DNA of 64,000 bases from Robertmurraya siralis (GCF_005502275.1 NZ_SWLZ01000001.1:434001-498000), one strand, 5' to 3'; shown: positions 31,241 to 40,409, counted from the first letter of the stretch. Notes: generated by a model not told the origin, from the letters alone. Numbers and translations are program-made.

Positions 31241-32125
31241 ATGCCTGAGGGCAAAATTATTAAAGCGTTAGCAGGGTTTTATTATGTTTTAACAGATGAA
31301 AAAAAAGTCATTCAATGCAGGGGGCGTGGGGTATTTCGCAAAAAAAAGGTGAGCCCTCTTGTTGGTGATGAAGTTCTTTTCCAAGCAGATAATGATCAGG
31401 AAGGGTATATTCTAGAAATTAAAGAACGAAAAAACGAACTCGTTCGACCTCCGATCGCCAATGTTGATCAAGCTATTTTGATTTTTTCTGCAGTTGAGCC
31501 TGACTTTAGCACAGCTTTGCTCGATCGTTTCCTTGTCCTCATTGAATATAATCGAATCCGTCCGATTATTTGTGTTTCGAAAATGGATTTGGTCAATGAA
31601 GAGGAAAGAGAACGAATTTTGAACTACGGCAGGGACTATGAAAAAGCTGGTTATCATGTCCTTTTTACCTCTTCTGCTACGGAAGACGGAGTAGAAAAAT
31701 TACTGCCCTTATTAGAGGGTGAAATTTCGGTTTTTGCCGGGCAATCTGGAGTGGGAAAGTCTTCATTATTAAATGTTTTGAAACCGGATCTTAAATTGGA
31801 GACAAATGATATTTCAACCCATTTGGGACGTGGTAAGCATACAACGAGGCATGTAGAGTTAATTGAAATTGGTGCCGGCTTAGTAGCAGATACTCCTGGA
31901 TTTAGTTCATTGGAATTTATGGAGCTTGAAATGGAAGATTTAAATTATTGTTTTCCAGAGATAGAGACAGCAAGTGAATCTTGTAAATTCAGAGGCTGTT
32001 TGCATATGCAAGAGCCGAAATGTGCCGTTAAAACAGCGGTCGAATCCGGCGATATTCCCGAATACCGCTATGAGCATTACAAGCAGTTTTTGCAAGAAAT
32101 AAAAGAGAGAAAGCCGAGGTATTAG
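31241..32125 (+). CDS. rsgA: ribosome small-subunit biogenesis GTPase RsgA
   Basis: A circularly permuted GTPase that checks 30S maturation. N-terminal OB fold (about 1-65), G4 VSKMD near 115, then G1 GQSGVGKSS (167-175) and DTPGFSS, then a zinc knuckle with C-x-x-x-x-C-x-H-type spacing (CKFRGCLHMQEPKC near 249). 294 residues. Good AAAGGAG before the ATG; rpe follows after 2 bases. Confidence 0.94.
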   Translation: MPEGKIIKALAGFYYVLTDEKKVIQCRGRGVFRKKKVSPLVGDEVLFQADNDQEGYILEIKERKNELVRPPIANVDQAILIFSAVEPDFSTALLDRFLVLIEYNRIRPIICVSKMDLVNEEERERILNYGRDYEKAGYHVLFTSSATEDGVEKLLPLLEGEISVFAGQSGVGKSSLLNVLKPDLKLETNDISTHLGRGKHTTRHVELIEIGAGLVADTPGFSSLEFMELEMEDLNYCFPEIETASESCKFRGCLHMQEPKCAVKTAVESGDIPEYRYEHYKQFLQEIKERKPRY

Positions 32126-32127
32126 CA

Positions 32128-32772
32128 ATGGTGAAAATTGCACCTTCGATTTTATCCGCAGATTTTTCCAAACTAGGAGAAGAGATTAAAGATGTAGAAA
32201 ATGGCGGGGCAGACTATATCCATGTTGATGTTATGGATGGTCATTTTGTACCTAACATTACAATTGGACCTCTGATTGTTGAAGCGATAAGACCTGTCAC
32301 TAGCCTTCCGTTAGATGTTCATTTAATGATTGAAAACCCTGACCAATATGTAGAGGCGTTTGCAAGAGCTGGAGCAGATTTTCTGACGGTTCATGTAGAA
32401 GCATCAAGGCATCTTCACCGTACCATTCAAAACATCAAGTCTTGCGGTGTCAAAGCCGGAGTAGTTTTAAATCCAGCCACATCGATTGAAACGATTAAAC
32501 CGATTATTGACGATGTGGACATCGTTCTGTTAATGACAGTTAACCCTGGCTTTGGCGGTCAAAAGTTCATCCATTCCGTTTTGCCAAAAATCAAAGAAGT
32601 AAGGGACTTGGTGAGAGCGAGAGGTTTGGAAACTGAAATAGAAGTTGATGGTGGGGTAAATGAGGAGACTGCAAAATTATGCATTGATGCGGGGGCGAAT
32701 GTACTCGTTGCAGGATCTGCGATCTATAATAAATCGGACCGAAAGCAAGCAATTGAAGGGTTACGAGGATAA
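32128..32772 (+). CDS. rpe: ribulose-phosphate 3-epimerase
   Basis: Interconverts ribulose-5-P and xylulose-5-P in the pentose phosphate pathway. A TIM barrel with metal-ligand motifs SILSADF, HVDVMDGHFVPN, DVHLMI and VDGGV; the phosphate site is VAGSAI. 214 residues. Close behind rsgA, as in B. subtilis; a terminator follows. Confidence 0.95.
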   Translation: MVKIAPSILSADFSKLGEEIKDVENGGADYIHVDVMDGHFVPNITIGPLIVEAIRPVTSLPLDVHLMIENPDQYVEAFARAGADFLTVHVEASRHLHRTIQNIKSCGVKAGVVLNPATSIETIKPIIDDVDIVLLMTVNPGFGGQKFIHSVLPKIKEVRDLVRARGLETEIEVDGGVNEETAKLCIDAGANVLVAGSAIYNKSDRKQAIEGLRG

Positions 32773-32800
32773 AGTCAGCTGCAGCATAGCTGACTTTTTT
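32773..32800 (+). terminator. terminator after rpe
   Basis: AGTCAGCT / AGCTGACT (8 bp) with a 7-nt loop is followed by five T. Confidence 0.8.
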
Positions 32801-32834
32801 CGTAGTTTTTTATAATTAAGCAGGGGGTGGAGAA

Positions 32835-33479
32835 ATGTACATTAATATTGTTGCAGGTGGACCAGAAGAGCATCTGCCTGATCTTGCAGAGTTTAACGAT
32901 CATTCCATCTGGGTTGGGGTAGATAAAGGTGTATTGCGCCTCATAAGCCATGGAATTGAGCCGGCCTATGCTTTTGGCGATTTTGATTCAGTAACGGATG
33001 AAGAATGGACCATGATCCGCTCAAAAGTGAAAAATATCCAAACGTTTAGAGCGGAAAAGGACGAGCCTGATATGGAACTTGCTATTAATTGGGCACTGGA
33101 GCAGTGCGCAGAAAAAATTCGTATTTTTGCCGGCACGGGAGGAAGGCTTGATCATTTTTTAGGCAATGTGCAATTAATGTTAAGACCTTTACTAAATCAT
33201 GTGAATGCGGCTATAGAAATAATTGATAAGAAAAATATTATATTTGCTAAAGGACCTGGAAGTTATCGCATAGAAAAAGATGAGCAGAAAAAATACATAT
33301 CTTTTATTCCGTTTTTAAGCGCAGTGTCTGGCCTCACGCTCACTGGATTTAAATATCCGCTAAATGATCGGCATATTCCGTTAACTTCTACATTATGTAT
33401 AAGTAATGAACTTATTGATGATAATGGTACTTTTTCTTTTACGAAGGGCATATTATTGGTGATAAGAAGCAATGATTAA
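32835..33479 (+). CDS. thiN: thiamine pyrophosphokinase
   Basis: Converts thiamine to thiamine diphosphate with ATP. Family motifs: GVDKG near 29, FGDFDS near 48, EKDEPDMELA near 75 and GGRLDHFLGN near 100. 214 residues. It has its own strong ribosome site (AGGGGGTGGAG) after the rpe terminator. Confidence 0.93.
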   Translation: MYINIVAGGPEEHLPDLAEFNDHSIWVGVDKGVLRLISHGIEPAYAFGDFDSVTDEEWTMIRSKVKNIQTFRAEKDEPDMELAINWALEQCAEKIRIFAGTGGRLDHFLGNVQLMLRPLLNHVNAAIEIIDKKNIIFAKGPGSYRIEKDEQKKYISFIPFLSAVSGLTLTGFKYPLNDRHIPLTSTLCISNELIDDNGTFSFTKGILLVIRSND

Positions 33480-33504
33480 CTAATTTTTTTTGTAAGAATA
33501 TAAT

Positions 33505-33518
33505 AGTAATGCATTACT
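33505..33518. promoter_or_regulatory. 14-bp perfect palindrome upstream of spoVM
   Basis: AGTAATGCATTACT lies about 40 bases before the spoVM start, in the region where its promoter should be. Could be an operator; unassigned. Confidence 0.3.
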
Positions 33519-33560
33519 TAGGAATAATGCTGTATGCGTGAGATGGTAAGGAGGGACATG

Positions 33561-33641
33561 ATGAAATTTTATACAATTAAACTTCCGAAATTTCTTGGTG
33601 GTATTGTCCGGGCCATGCTGGGAACATTCAAAAAGGGCTAA
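33561..33641 (+). CDS. spoVM: stage V sporulation protein SpoVM
   Basis: A 26-residue amphipathic peptide that senses the convex forespore membrane and anchors SpoIVA and the spore coat. The translation MKFYTIKLPKFLGG followed by IVRAMLGTFKKG differs from B. subtilis only in the last few residues. The site AAGGAGGG lies about 6 bases before the ATG; an ATG directly before it (33558) is an alternative. It marks the organism as a spore former. Same place between thiN and rpmB as in B. subtilis. Confidence 0.95.
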   Translation: MKFYTIKLPKFLGGIVRAMLGTFKKG

Positions 33642-33693
33642 TGTAGATCATCTTTAAAAGCAAATGATGCGCACCTCATAAAAATGAGATGTC

Positions 33694-33735
33694 AGACTAT
33701 AGACAAACTTGAGAAAGCAAGTTTGTCTATAGTCT
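33694..33735. repeat. 18-bp perfect inverted repeat between spoVM and rpmB
   Basis: Arms 33694-33711 and 33718-33735 with a 6-nt loop, containing GACAAACTT and AAGTTTGTC. It abuts the larger palindrome at 33735 and shares the AGTTTGTC word with it. May work as part of a bidirectional terminator for convergent spoVM and rpmB. Confidence 0.8.
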
Positions 33736-33800
33736 CAGTTTGTCGACAAAAGGGGTTCGGAATGGTCACACATTCCGAACCCCTTTTGTCGACAAACTGA
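33735..33800. repeat. 30-bp perfect inverted repeat between spoVM and rpmB
   Basis: Arms 33735-33764 and 33771-33800 pair without mismatch around the loop GTCACA; each arm carries a GTCGAC palindrome and AAAAGGGG. Far longer than a standard terminator and without a clear T-run. Confidence 0.85.
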
Positions 33801-33822
33801 AGAGCATCTGCATGGATGCTCT
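33801..33822 (-). terminator. hairpin after rpmB
   Basis: AGAGCATC / GATGCTCT (8 bp) with a 6-nt loop sits 8 bases after the minus-strand rpmB stop and runs into the large palindromes. No strong T-run. Confidence 0.5.
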
Positions 33823-33830
33823 CATTCTTC

Positions 33831-34019
33831 TTATACACGTTCAACTTTACCTGATTTAAGTGCTCTTGCAGAAACCCAAACACGCTTAGGCTTACCGTTC
33901 ACAAGAATACGAACTTTTTGAAGGTTTGCTCCCCATGTACGCTTGTTAGCGTTCATAGCGTGAGAACGTGCATTACCTGAAGTTGTTTTTTTACCAGTGA
34001 TTACACATTTACGTGGCAT
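33831..34019 (-). CDS. rpmB: 50S ribosomal protein L28
   Basis: 62 residues beginning [20 protein letters not shown]; ends [11 protein letters not shown]. Only one zinc-type cysteine (Cys5) is present, so it is a C-minus form. AGGGGGGAAA precedes the ATG on the minus strand. Opposite in orientation to its neighbours, as in B. subtilis. Confidence 0.96.
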   Translation of the reverse strand: MPRKCVITGKKTTSGNARSHAMNANKRTWGANLQKVRILVNGKPKRVWVSARALKSGKVERV

Positions 34020-34466
34020 ATTTATTTCCCCCCTTACTATGAAAGGCGTATCATTTCAACCTATACATCCTGCGCAATGAATCTTGCCGTTTTTAATTTA
34101 ATGCGAAAAATTACAAAACATTTTTCGACCATTAAAAGATACTTTAATAATTTATCATACAAACATACGGAATGCAATAGGGATATAAAAGAGTTTCAAG
34201 AATATTACCTTGACAGCTAATTGATAATAAAATATGCGGCCGAAAGTTGATGCTGATTCATTCGACCTTTTTATGAAGAGTTTTCTGTAGACTTTCAAAT
34301 TTGAAATCATTATAGTAAAATGACTGTAGTTGAATTAAATTGCATAAAAGCAAGTGCATGTTTTACGAAGTAGTGAAATATGTTGAAATCAACAGTTGAA
34401 TGAGTTTACCGGATTCGAATTCATAAAAGCATTCAATACGGATTAATTTCCAAAGGGGGAAGACCT
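34020..34466. promoter_or_regulatory. 447-bp divergent region between rpmB and yloU
   Basis: AT-rich and without a gene. A possible plus-strand promoter for yloU is TAGACT (34288-34293), 17 bases, TATAGT (34311-34316); the spacer carries a 14-bp palindrome TTTCAAATTTGAAA (34293-34306). I could not settle an rpmB promoter. Nothing else is recognisable. Confidence 0.35.
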
Positions 34467-34829
34467 GTGTCCATTGAATTGAAAACGAGCTACGGACAAA
34501 TTGATATCTCGAACGATGTGATTGCTACAATTGCAGGTGGAGCGGCAGTTGACTGTTATGGTATAGTAGGAATGGCGTCAAAACATCAAATTAAAGATGG
34601 ATTAACGGATATACTGCGTAGGGATAATTTCACACGTGGTGTCATCGTGCGCCAAGAAAATGATGATGTGCATATTGACATGTATATTATCGTCAGTTAT
34701 GGAACGAAAATTTCCGAGGTAGCCCACAATGTTCAGTCTAAAGTAAGATATATATTGGACAAGACAGTCGGACTTAGTGTGGAATCGGTAAATATATTTG
34801 TTCAGGGCGTTCGTGTTACGAACCCGTAG
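34467..34829 (+). CDS. yloU: Asp23/YloU family envelope-associated protein
   Basis: 120 residues, GTG start with AAAGGGGGA upstream. Asp23-family segments: YGQIDISNDVIATIAG, AAVDCYGIVGMASK and VNIFVQGVRV. Relatives are envelope-stress or membrane-associated proteins without known catalysis. Paired with the next gene (FakA-like) in most Firmicutes, 15 bases apart. Confidence 0.9.
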   Translation: MSIELKTSYGQIDISNDVIATIAGGAAVDCYGIVGMASKHQIKDGLTDILRRDNFTRGVIVRQENDDVHIDMYIIVSYGTKISEVAHNVQSKVRYILDKTVGLSVESVNIFVQGVRVTNP

Positions 34830-34844
34830 TGAGGAGGAAGTTTA

Positions 34845-36518
34845 GTGTCTATGAAAACTTTAGACGGAAAACGTTTTGCAGAAATGGTTGCCGTAGGGGC
34901 GAACCACTTGTCCACAAATGCTAAATATGTGGATGCATTAAACGTTTTTCCTGTTCCAGATGGAGATACTGGAACGAATATGAACTTATCGATGACTTCT
35001 GGCGCGAAAGAAGTTAGAAATAATGTTCAGGACCATATCGGGCGTGTTGGTCTTGCTCTATCAAAAGGTCTCCTAATGGGAGCTCGAGGTAACTCAGGGG
35101 TTATTCTATCCCAATTATTTCGTGGGTTCTCAAAATATGTTGAACAAAAAAGTGAAATAAACGCTTCCGAGTTTGCCCAAGCGTTTGAAGCAGGGGTGCA
35201 AACAGCTTACAAGGCAGTAATGAAGCCTGTTGAAGGTACCATTCTTACCGTCGCTAAGGATGCAGCAAAACGGGCAGTTGAAGCGGCAGAAAAAAGCGAT
35301 GATATTGTGAAGATTATGGAAGCGGTCGTTAAAGAAGCAAAAGCATCTTTAAAAAGAACACCAGATTTGCTTCCAGTTCTAAAAGAAGTTGGGGTTGTCG
35401 ATAGTGGCGGTCAAGGTCTTGTTTTTGTTTATGAAGGTTTCTTGGCGAATTTAAAAGGGGAGCAATTGCCAGATAATCTATCTGACCTACCAAATATGGA
35501 TGAGCTTGTTAGTGCTGAGCACCATATGAGCGTTCAGGGTCATATGAATACAGAAGATATAGAATTTGGATACTGTACAGAGTTCATGGTGAAATTTGAA
35601 CCTGAAAAGCTTTCGCATAATCCTTTTTCTGAGGAAAACTTTCGTCAGGATTTAAGTGAATATGGAGATTCACTTTTAGTAATAGCGGATGAAAACGTTG
35701 TAAAAGTACATATTCACTCGGAGCAACCGGGAAATGTTTTATCTTACGGTCAAAAATATGGTAGCTTAATCAATATGAAAATTGAAAATATGCGTGAACA
35801 GCATACCAATATCGTTGGGGAGCAGCATAGGGCAGAGGCTCCGCCTAAACACAAGGAAAAGCTCGAGTACGGGATTGTAACGGTTTCAATGGGCAGCGGG
35901 ATAGCTGAGCTGTTTAGAAGTATTGGTGCCCATGCTGTAATTGAAGGCGGACAAACAATGAATCCTAGTACAGAGGACATTGTAAAGGCAATCAAAGAGA
36001 TCCATGCGGAAAAAATTATCATTTTGCCTAATAATAAAAATATTATTATGGCTGCTGAGCAGGCAGCTGAGGTTTCTGAGGAAGATGTCATTGTCGTTCC
36101 ATCAAAGACAGTTCCACAGGGCTTAGCAGCGCTTCTTGCCTTTAATCCAACAGCGGATCTTGAAGCTAATAAAGACGGAATGTCGGAGGCGTTAGCACAT
36201 GTGAAAACTGGACAAATCACCTATGCTGTTCGTGACACGAATATCGATGGCATTGAAATTGCCAAAGATGACTACATGGGGATCGCCGACGGTAAAATCG
36301 TCTTGAAGGATAAGGACAGAGCGAAGGCAGCTATTGAACTATTAAAAAATATGCTTGATGAAGATTCTGAAATCTTAACCATTTTAAAAGGTGAGGATGC
36401 AACAGACGAAGATGTCGAAGCAGTGACAGATTTCGTTTCGCAACAATTTGAAGATGTTGAAATTGAAGTGCATGATGGAAAACAACCATTGTACGCATTT
36501 ATTTTCTCCATTGAGTAA
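34845..36518 (+). CDS. fakA: DhaK/FakA-like fatty acid kinase, ATP-binding subunit
   Basis: 557 residues. The N-terminal DhaL-like nucleotide domain (about 10-200) has NVFPVPDGDTGTNM and MGARGNSGVILSQ; the middle and C-terminal parts match the FakA family (DegV-like end, ILKGEDATDEDV). In relatives FakA phosphorylates fatty acids held by FakB, feeding PlsX; plsX is 3 kb downstream here, but no fakB is in the window. Known as YloV in B. subtilis. GTG start with GGAGG upstream; ATG 34851 is an alternative. Confidence 0.88.
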   Translation: MSMKTLDGKRFAEMVAVGANHLSTNAKYVDALNVFPVPDGDTGTNMNLSMTSGAKEVRNNVQDHIGRVGLALSKGLLMGARGNSGVILSQLFRGFSKYVEQKSEINASEFAQAFEAGVQTAYKAVMKPVEGTILTVAKDAAKRAVEAAEKSDDIVKIMEAVVKEAKASLKRTPDLLPVLKEVGVVDSGGQGLVFVYEGFLANLKGEQLPDNLSDLPNMDELVSAEHHMSVQGHMNTEDIEFGYCTEFMVKFEPEKLSHNPFSEENFRQDLSEYGDSLLVIADENVVKVHIHSEQPGNVLSYGQKYGSLINMKIENMREQHTNIVGEQHRAEAPPKHKEKLEYGIVTVSMGSGIAELFRSIGAHAVIEGGQTMNPSTEDIVKAIKEIHAEKIIILPNNKNIIMAAEQAAEVSEEDVIVVPSKTVPQGLAALLAFNPTADLEANKDGMSEALAHVKTGQITYAVRDTNIDGIEIAKDDYMGIADGKIVLKDKDRAKAAIELLKNMLDEDSEILTILKGEDATDEDVEAVTDFVSQQFEDVEIEVHDGKQPLYAFIFSIE

Positions 36519-36560
36519 ATATGAGCCAATGTTACTTCAATAACCTTCTAAATACTTACA

Positions 36561-36590
36561 AAAAGCATGGCTAATTTAGTCATGCTTTTG
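36561..36590 (+). terminator. terminator after fakA
   Basis: AAAAGCATG / CATGCTTTT (9 bp, extendable inward by four pairs with one G-U). The T-run is the end of the stem, followed by G. Confidence 0.7.
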
Positions 36591-36619
36591 TGATTATCTT
36601 TAAGTAAAGGAGGAGTGCA

Positions 36620-38677
36620 ATGATGAGTGGGGTTCATCGTTTAAAACAATCCATTACTGCAATAAAAGGGATTGGTGACGAAACTGCTGTTGCCTTAGCT
36701 GAGATGAACATATATTCAATTGAAGATTTGCTTGAGCATTATCCCTTTCGTTATGAGGATTACCGTCTCAAGGATTTAACCGAAGTGAAGCACGAAGAAA
36801 GATTAACGTTGGAAGGAAAGGTGCAAAGTGAACCATCCCTCGTTTATTATGGTAGAAAGAAGTCGCGTCTGACCGTTAAATTGCTCGTTGACCATTTTTT
36901 AATCCAAGTAATCTTTTTTAATCAGCCATATTTAAAGAAGAAAATAGTCCTTAACGAAACGATTCAAGTGACAGGAAAATGGGATATGCATCGACGCACT
37001 ATTACAGCGTCTGAAATGCAATTAGGACCTTCAAATCAAAAAGAGATGCTCTCACCTGTTTATCATGTAAAAGGAACGATAACTGTTAAAGGAATACGCC
37101 GTTTTCTGCAATTAGCTTTTCAACAGTACGGTGACAAAATCAATGAAACTTTGCCTCAGCACCTTCTCGCAAAATATCGTCTTCCCAGCCGAAAAGAATC
37201 AATAAAAATGATTCATTTTCCTTCTGATGATGATGACATAAAGCAGGCTAGAAGAAGGATTGTTTACGAGGAATTTCTGTATTTTCAATTGAAAATGCAG
37301 GCTTTACGAAAGTTTGAGAGAGAACAATCACAAGGTGTCATGCAAAGCTATGATTTAAAAAAACTCAAAGGTTTTCTCCATTCGCTGCCTTTCCCGTTGA
37401 CCAATGCCCAAAAAAGAGTTGTCAACGAAATTTTAGCAGATATGAAGTCCCCGTATCGGATGAGCAGACTCCTTCAAGGTGATGTTGGTTCAGGAAAAAC
37501 AGTCGTCGCGGCGATTGCGTTATTTGCTAGTATTTCTGCTGGTTTTCAAGGAGCTTTGATGGTGCCGACTGAGATTTTGGCAGAGCAGCATGCAGAATCG
37601 CTTATTGGCTTGCTGCAAGCATTTAATATTCAATGTGAACTTTTAACAAGTTCTGTGAAAGGAAAGAAAAGAAAAGAAATCCTTGAACGGCTGCAATTGG
37701 GTGAAATTGATGTTTTGATCGGCACGCATGCTTTAATTCAAGATGAGGTGCATTTTCATAAACTTGGTCTAGTTATCACTGATGAACAACATCGCTTTGG
37801 CGTCGAGCAAAGGAAAATCCTGCGCGAAAAAGGCGAAAATCCCGATGTGCTCTTTATGACAGCTACTCCAATTCCGAGAACGCTTGCGATCACTGTCTTT
37901 GGTGAAATGGATGTTTCTGTCATTGATGAAATGCCTGTTGGAAGAAAAACAATTGAAACTTATTGGGCGAAACATGAAATGCTTGAACGAGTATTGGCGT
38001 TTATGGAAAAAGAGTTAGCAAAGGGTAGGCAGGCTTACGTTATTTGTCCATTGATCGAAGAGTCTGAAAAGCTTGATGTTCAAAATGCGATAGATGTTCA
38101 CGCTGCTCTTATGACTTACTTTGATGGCCGTTATCAGATTGGATTAATGCACGGTCGCTTAAATGCTGATGAAAAAGATACAGTCATGAAGGCTTTCAGC
38201 CAAAATGAACTTCAGGTTCTTGTTTCCACAACAGTTGTGGAAGTCGGAGTTAATGTGCCGAATGCAACGCTCATGGTCATTTATGATGCAGAACGTTTCG
38301 GTTTGGCGCAACTGCACCAGCTTCGCGGGCGTGTCGGCAGGGGGAGTGAGCAATCTTATTGTATATTGCTTGCCAATCCAAAAACAGAGATTGGAAAAGA
38401 ACGTATGCAAATTATGACTGAGACGAACGATGGCTTTGTCTTAAGTGAAAAGGATCTGGAGTTAAGAGGTCCCGGTGATTTTTTTGGAAAAAAGCAAAGC
38501 GGTGTGCCAGAGTTTAAATTAGCAGATATGGTCCACGATTACCGCACATTAGAAACAGCAAGAAACGATGCGGCGATGATGATTCAATCAGAGGAATTTT
38601 GGCATTCTCCTAGTTATGCTGCATTACGAGATTATCTTCATAAATCAGAAGTATTAAAAGGTGAAAAGCTGGACTAA
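36620..38677 (+). CDS. recG: ATP-dependent DNA helicase RecG
   Basis: Remodels stalled forks and Holliday junctions. N-terminal wedge (OB) domain (about 55-160), Walker A GDVGSGKT (near 286), DEQH box (near 387), motifs TATPIPRTL and QLRGRVGRG, and a C-terminal TRG region. 685 residues. AAAGGAGGAG before ATG ATG; either of the two adjacent Mets may be used. The serine dehydratase genes that precede recG in B. subtilis are missing. Confidence 0.95.
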   Translation: MMSGVHRLKQSITAIKGIGDETAVALAEMNIYSIEDLLEHYPFRYEDYRLKDLTEVKHEERLTLEGKVQSEPSLVYYGRKKSRLTVKLLVDHFLIQVIFFNQPYLKKKIVLNETIQVTGKWDMHRRTITASEMQLGPSNQKEMLSPVYHVKGTITVKGIRRFLQLAFQQYGDKINETLPQHLLAKYRLPSRKESIKMIHFPSDDDDIKQARRRIVYEEFLYFQLKMQALRKFEREQSQGVMQSYDLKKLKGFLHSLPFPLTNAQKRVVNEILADMKSPYRMSRLLQGDVGSGKTVVAAIALFASISAGFQGALMVPTEILAEQHAESLIGLLQAFNIQCELLTSSVKGKKRKEILERLQLGEIDVLIGTHALIQDEVHFHKLGLVITDEQHRFGVEQRKILREKGENPDVLFMTATPIPRTLAITVFGEMDVSVIDEMPVGRKTIETYWAKHEMLERVLAFMEKELAKGRQAYVICPLIEESEKLDVQNAIDVHAALMTYFDGRYQIGLMHGRLNADEKDTVMKAFSQNELQVLVSTTVVEVGVNVPNATLMVIYDAERFGLAQLHQLRGRVGRGSEQSYCILLANPKTEIGKERMQIMTETNDGFVLSEKDLELRGPGDFFGKKQSGVPEFKLADMVHDYRTLETARNDAAMMIQSEEFWHSPSYAALRDYLHKSEVLKGEKLD

Positions 38678-38724
38678 AGTGCTTTGGTAGCATTGCTAGA
38701 ATAGATTACTGGAAGAATTCTTTC

Positions 38725-38753
38725 TTGCAATCTGTATTTTTTAATCATATACT
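38725..38753 (+). promoter_or_regulatory. sigma-A-type promoter of fapR
   Basis: TTGCAA (38725-38730), 17-base spacer, TATACT (38748-38753). The start site would fall at about 38759, inside the FapR box. Confidence 0.75.
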
Positions 38754-38757
38754 ACTA

Positions 38758-38774
38758 TTAGTACCTAGTCTTAA
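38758..38774 (+). promoter_or_regulatory. FapR operator
   Basis: TTAGTACCTAGTCTTAA agrees with the known 17-bp FapR inverted repeat (left half TTAGTAC exact, right half imperfect). It overlaps the expected transcription start, so FapR would repress the fapR-plsX-fabD-fabG genes; malonyl-CoA releases FapR in B. subtilis. Confidence 0.85.
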
Positions 38775-38794
38775 TATCTTGGACGGTGTCATAA

Positions 38795-39358
38795 ATGAGA
38801 AGAAATAAAAGAGAACGGCAAGCGCTGTTAACAGAGACAATCAAGGAAAATCCGTTTATCACAGATGAAGAACTGGCAGATAAATTTTCCGTAAGTGTGC
38901 AAACGATCAGATTAGATCGGTTAGAGTTATCGATCCCTGAGCTTAGAGAGCGCATCAAAAATGTTGCAGAAAGAACATTTGAGGATGAGGTTCGCTCTTT
39001 ACCAATTGATGAAGTAATTGGGGAAATCATTGATATGGATTTAGATCAGTCAGCGATTTCTATCTTAGATATAAAAAAAGAACATGTATTCAAACGAAAT
39101 CAAATTGCTAGAGGGCACCATTTATTTGCTCAAGCTAATTCACTGGCGGTTGCTGTGATCAATGATGAACTCGCTTTAACAGCTAAAGCGAATATTCGTT
39201 TTACCCGCTCAGTAAAAGAAAGTGAAAGAGTGGTCGCGAAAGCGAAGGTGCTTAATATTGATGAAGAGACTGGACGCACACTCGTTGAAGTAACAAGTTA
39301 TGTAAACAGTGAGATTGTTTTTAAAGGTGATTTTGAAATGTATCGCTCGCATGCCTAA
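38795..39358 (+). CDS. fapR: fatty acid biosynthesis transcriptional repressor FapR
   Basis: Represses lipid synthesis genes until bound by malonyl-CoA. N-terminal HTH (about 15-45, [19 protein letters not shown]), linker helix, then a hot-dog thioesterase-like effector domain (about 75-187) without thioesterase catalysis. 187 residues. The ribosome site is weak (GACGGTG), which fits low repressor expression. Autoregulated through the operator at 38758. Confidence 0.95.
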   Translation: MRRNKRERQALLTETIKENPFITDEELADKFSVSVQTIRLDRLELSIPELRERIKNVAERTFEDEVRSLPIDEVIGEIIDMDLDQSAISILDIKKEHVFKRNQIARGHHLFAQANSLAVAVINDELALTAKANIRFTRSVKESERVVAKAKVLNIDEETGRTLVEVTSYVNSEIVFKGDFEMYRSHA

Positions 39359-39398
39359 ATCATTGTTTTACTAAACTGAATATAAGGAATGAGGCATA

Positions 39399-40388
39399 AT
39401 GAAATTAGCCATTGATGCTATGGGTGGAGATCACGCCCCAAAGGAAATTGTTCTTGGAGCAATGAAGGCCATTGAGGCCTTTTCTGACTTGGAAATCATC
39501 TTAGTTGGTGATGAAAGGAAGATTAAGGAGTATCTTTCAAATGAAGGAAGAATTTCGATTGTACATACCGAAGAAGTGATTTTAGGAACGGATGAACCTG
39601 TTCGTGCAGTGAGAAGAAAAAAGAACGCGTCCATGGTGCTTGCTGCGAAGCTTGTCGCCGATGGAGAGGCTGATGGCTGTATTTCGGCTGGGAATACAGG
39701 CGCATTAATGGCGGCAGGATTATTTGTTGTTGGCCGTATAGAAGGAATTGATCGGCCTGCCCTCTCCCCGACCCTGCCAACAATTGGCGGAGAAGGATTT
39801 TTATTACTTGACGTCGGAGCGAACGTTGACGCAAAAGCAGAGTACTTATTACAAAACGCAATAATGGGCTCGATCTATTGCGACAAGGTGAGAGGCGTTG
39901 CAAATCCGCGTGTTGGACTTTTAAACATTGGAACGGAAGAGAAAAAGGGCAATGAGCTGACGAAGCAGGCATTTGAGCTGTTGCAGAACTCTAACCTTCA
40001 TTTCATTGGCAACGTCGAGGCTCGAGATTTATTAGATGGTGTTGCTGATGTAGTAGTCACGGACGGATTTACTGGCAATATGGTATTGAAAACGATCGAA
40101 GGAACAGCGATGTCAGTATTTAATATGTTGAAGACCGTTCTTTCAAGTGATTTAAAATCGAAGCTTGCCGCTGCTGTTTTAATGCCTAATTTAAGAGCTT
40201 TAAAGGCAAAAATGGATTACTCTGAGTATGGTGGTGCTGGATTATTTGGTTTAAAGGCACCTGTCATTAAAGCACATGGCTCTTCAGATGCAAACTCACT
40301 TTATAATGCAGTGCGTCAAACCCGTGAAATGGTTCAAAAAGAAGTGATTCAAACAATTAAAGAAACGCTCGAAGAAAAATCGAATTAA
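39399..40388 (+). CDS. plsX: phosphate acyltransferase PlsX
   Basis: Makes acyl-phosphate from acyl-ACP for phospholipid synthesis; a peripheral membrane enzyme. Starts [26 protein letters not shown] near 107; the C-terminal half includes [11 protein letters not shown]. 329 residues. 40 bases after fapR and 21 before fabD, one FapR-regulated unit. Confidence 0.95.
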   Translation: MKLAIDAMGGDHAPKEIVLGAMKAIEAFSDLEIILVGDERKIKEYLSNEGRISIVHTEEVILGTDEPVRAVRRKKNASMVLAAKLVADGEADGCISAGNTGALMAAGLFVVGRIEGIDRPALSPTLPTIGGEGFLLLDVGANVDAKAEYLLQNAIMGSIYCDKVRGVANPRVGLLNIGTEEKKGNELTKQAFELLQNSNLHFIGNVEARDLLDGVADVVVTDGFTGNMVLKTIEGTAMSVFNMLKTVLSSDLKSKLAAAVLMPNLRALKAKMDYSEYGGAGLFGLKAPVIKAHGSSDANSLYNAVRQTREMVQKEVIQTIKETLEEKSN

Positions 40389-40409
40389 TCTACCGAAAGG
40401 AGATTTTTA

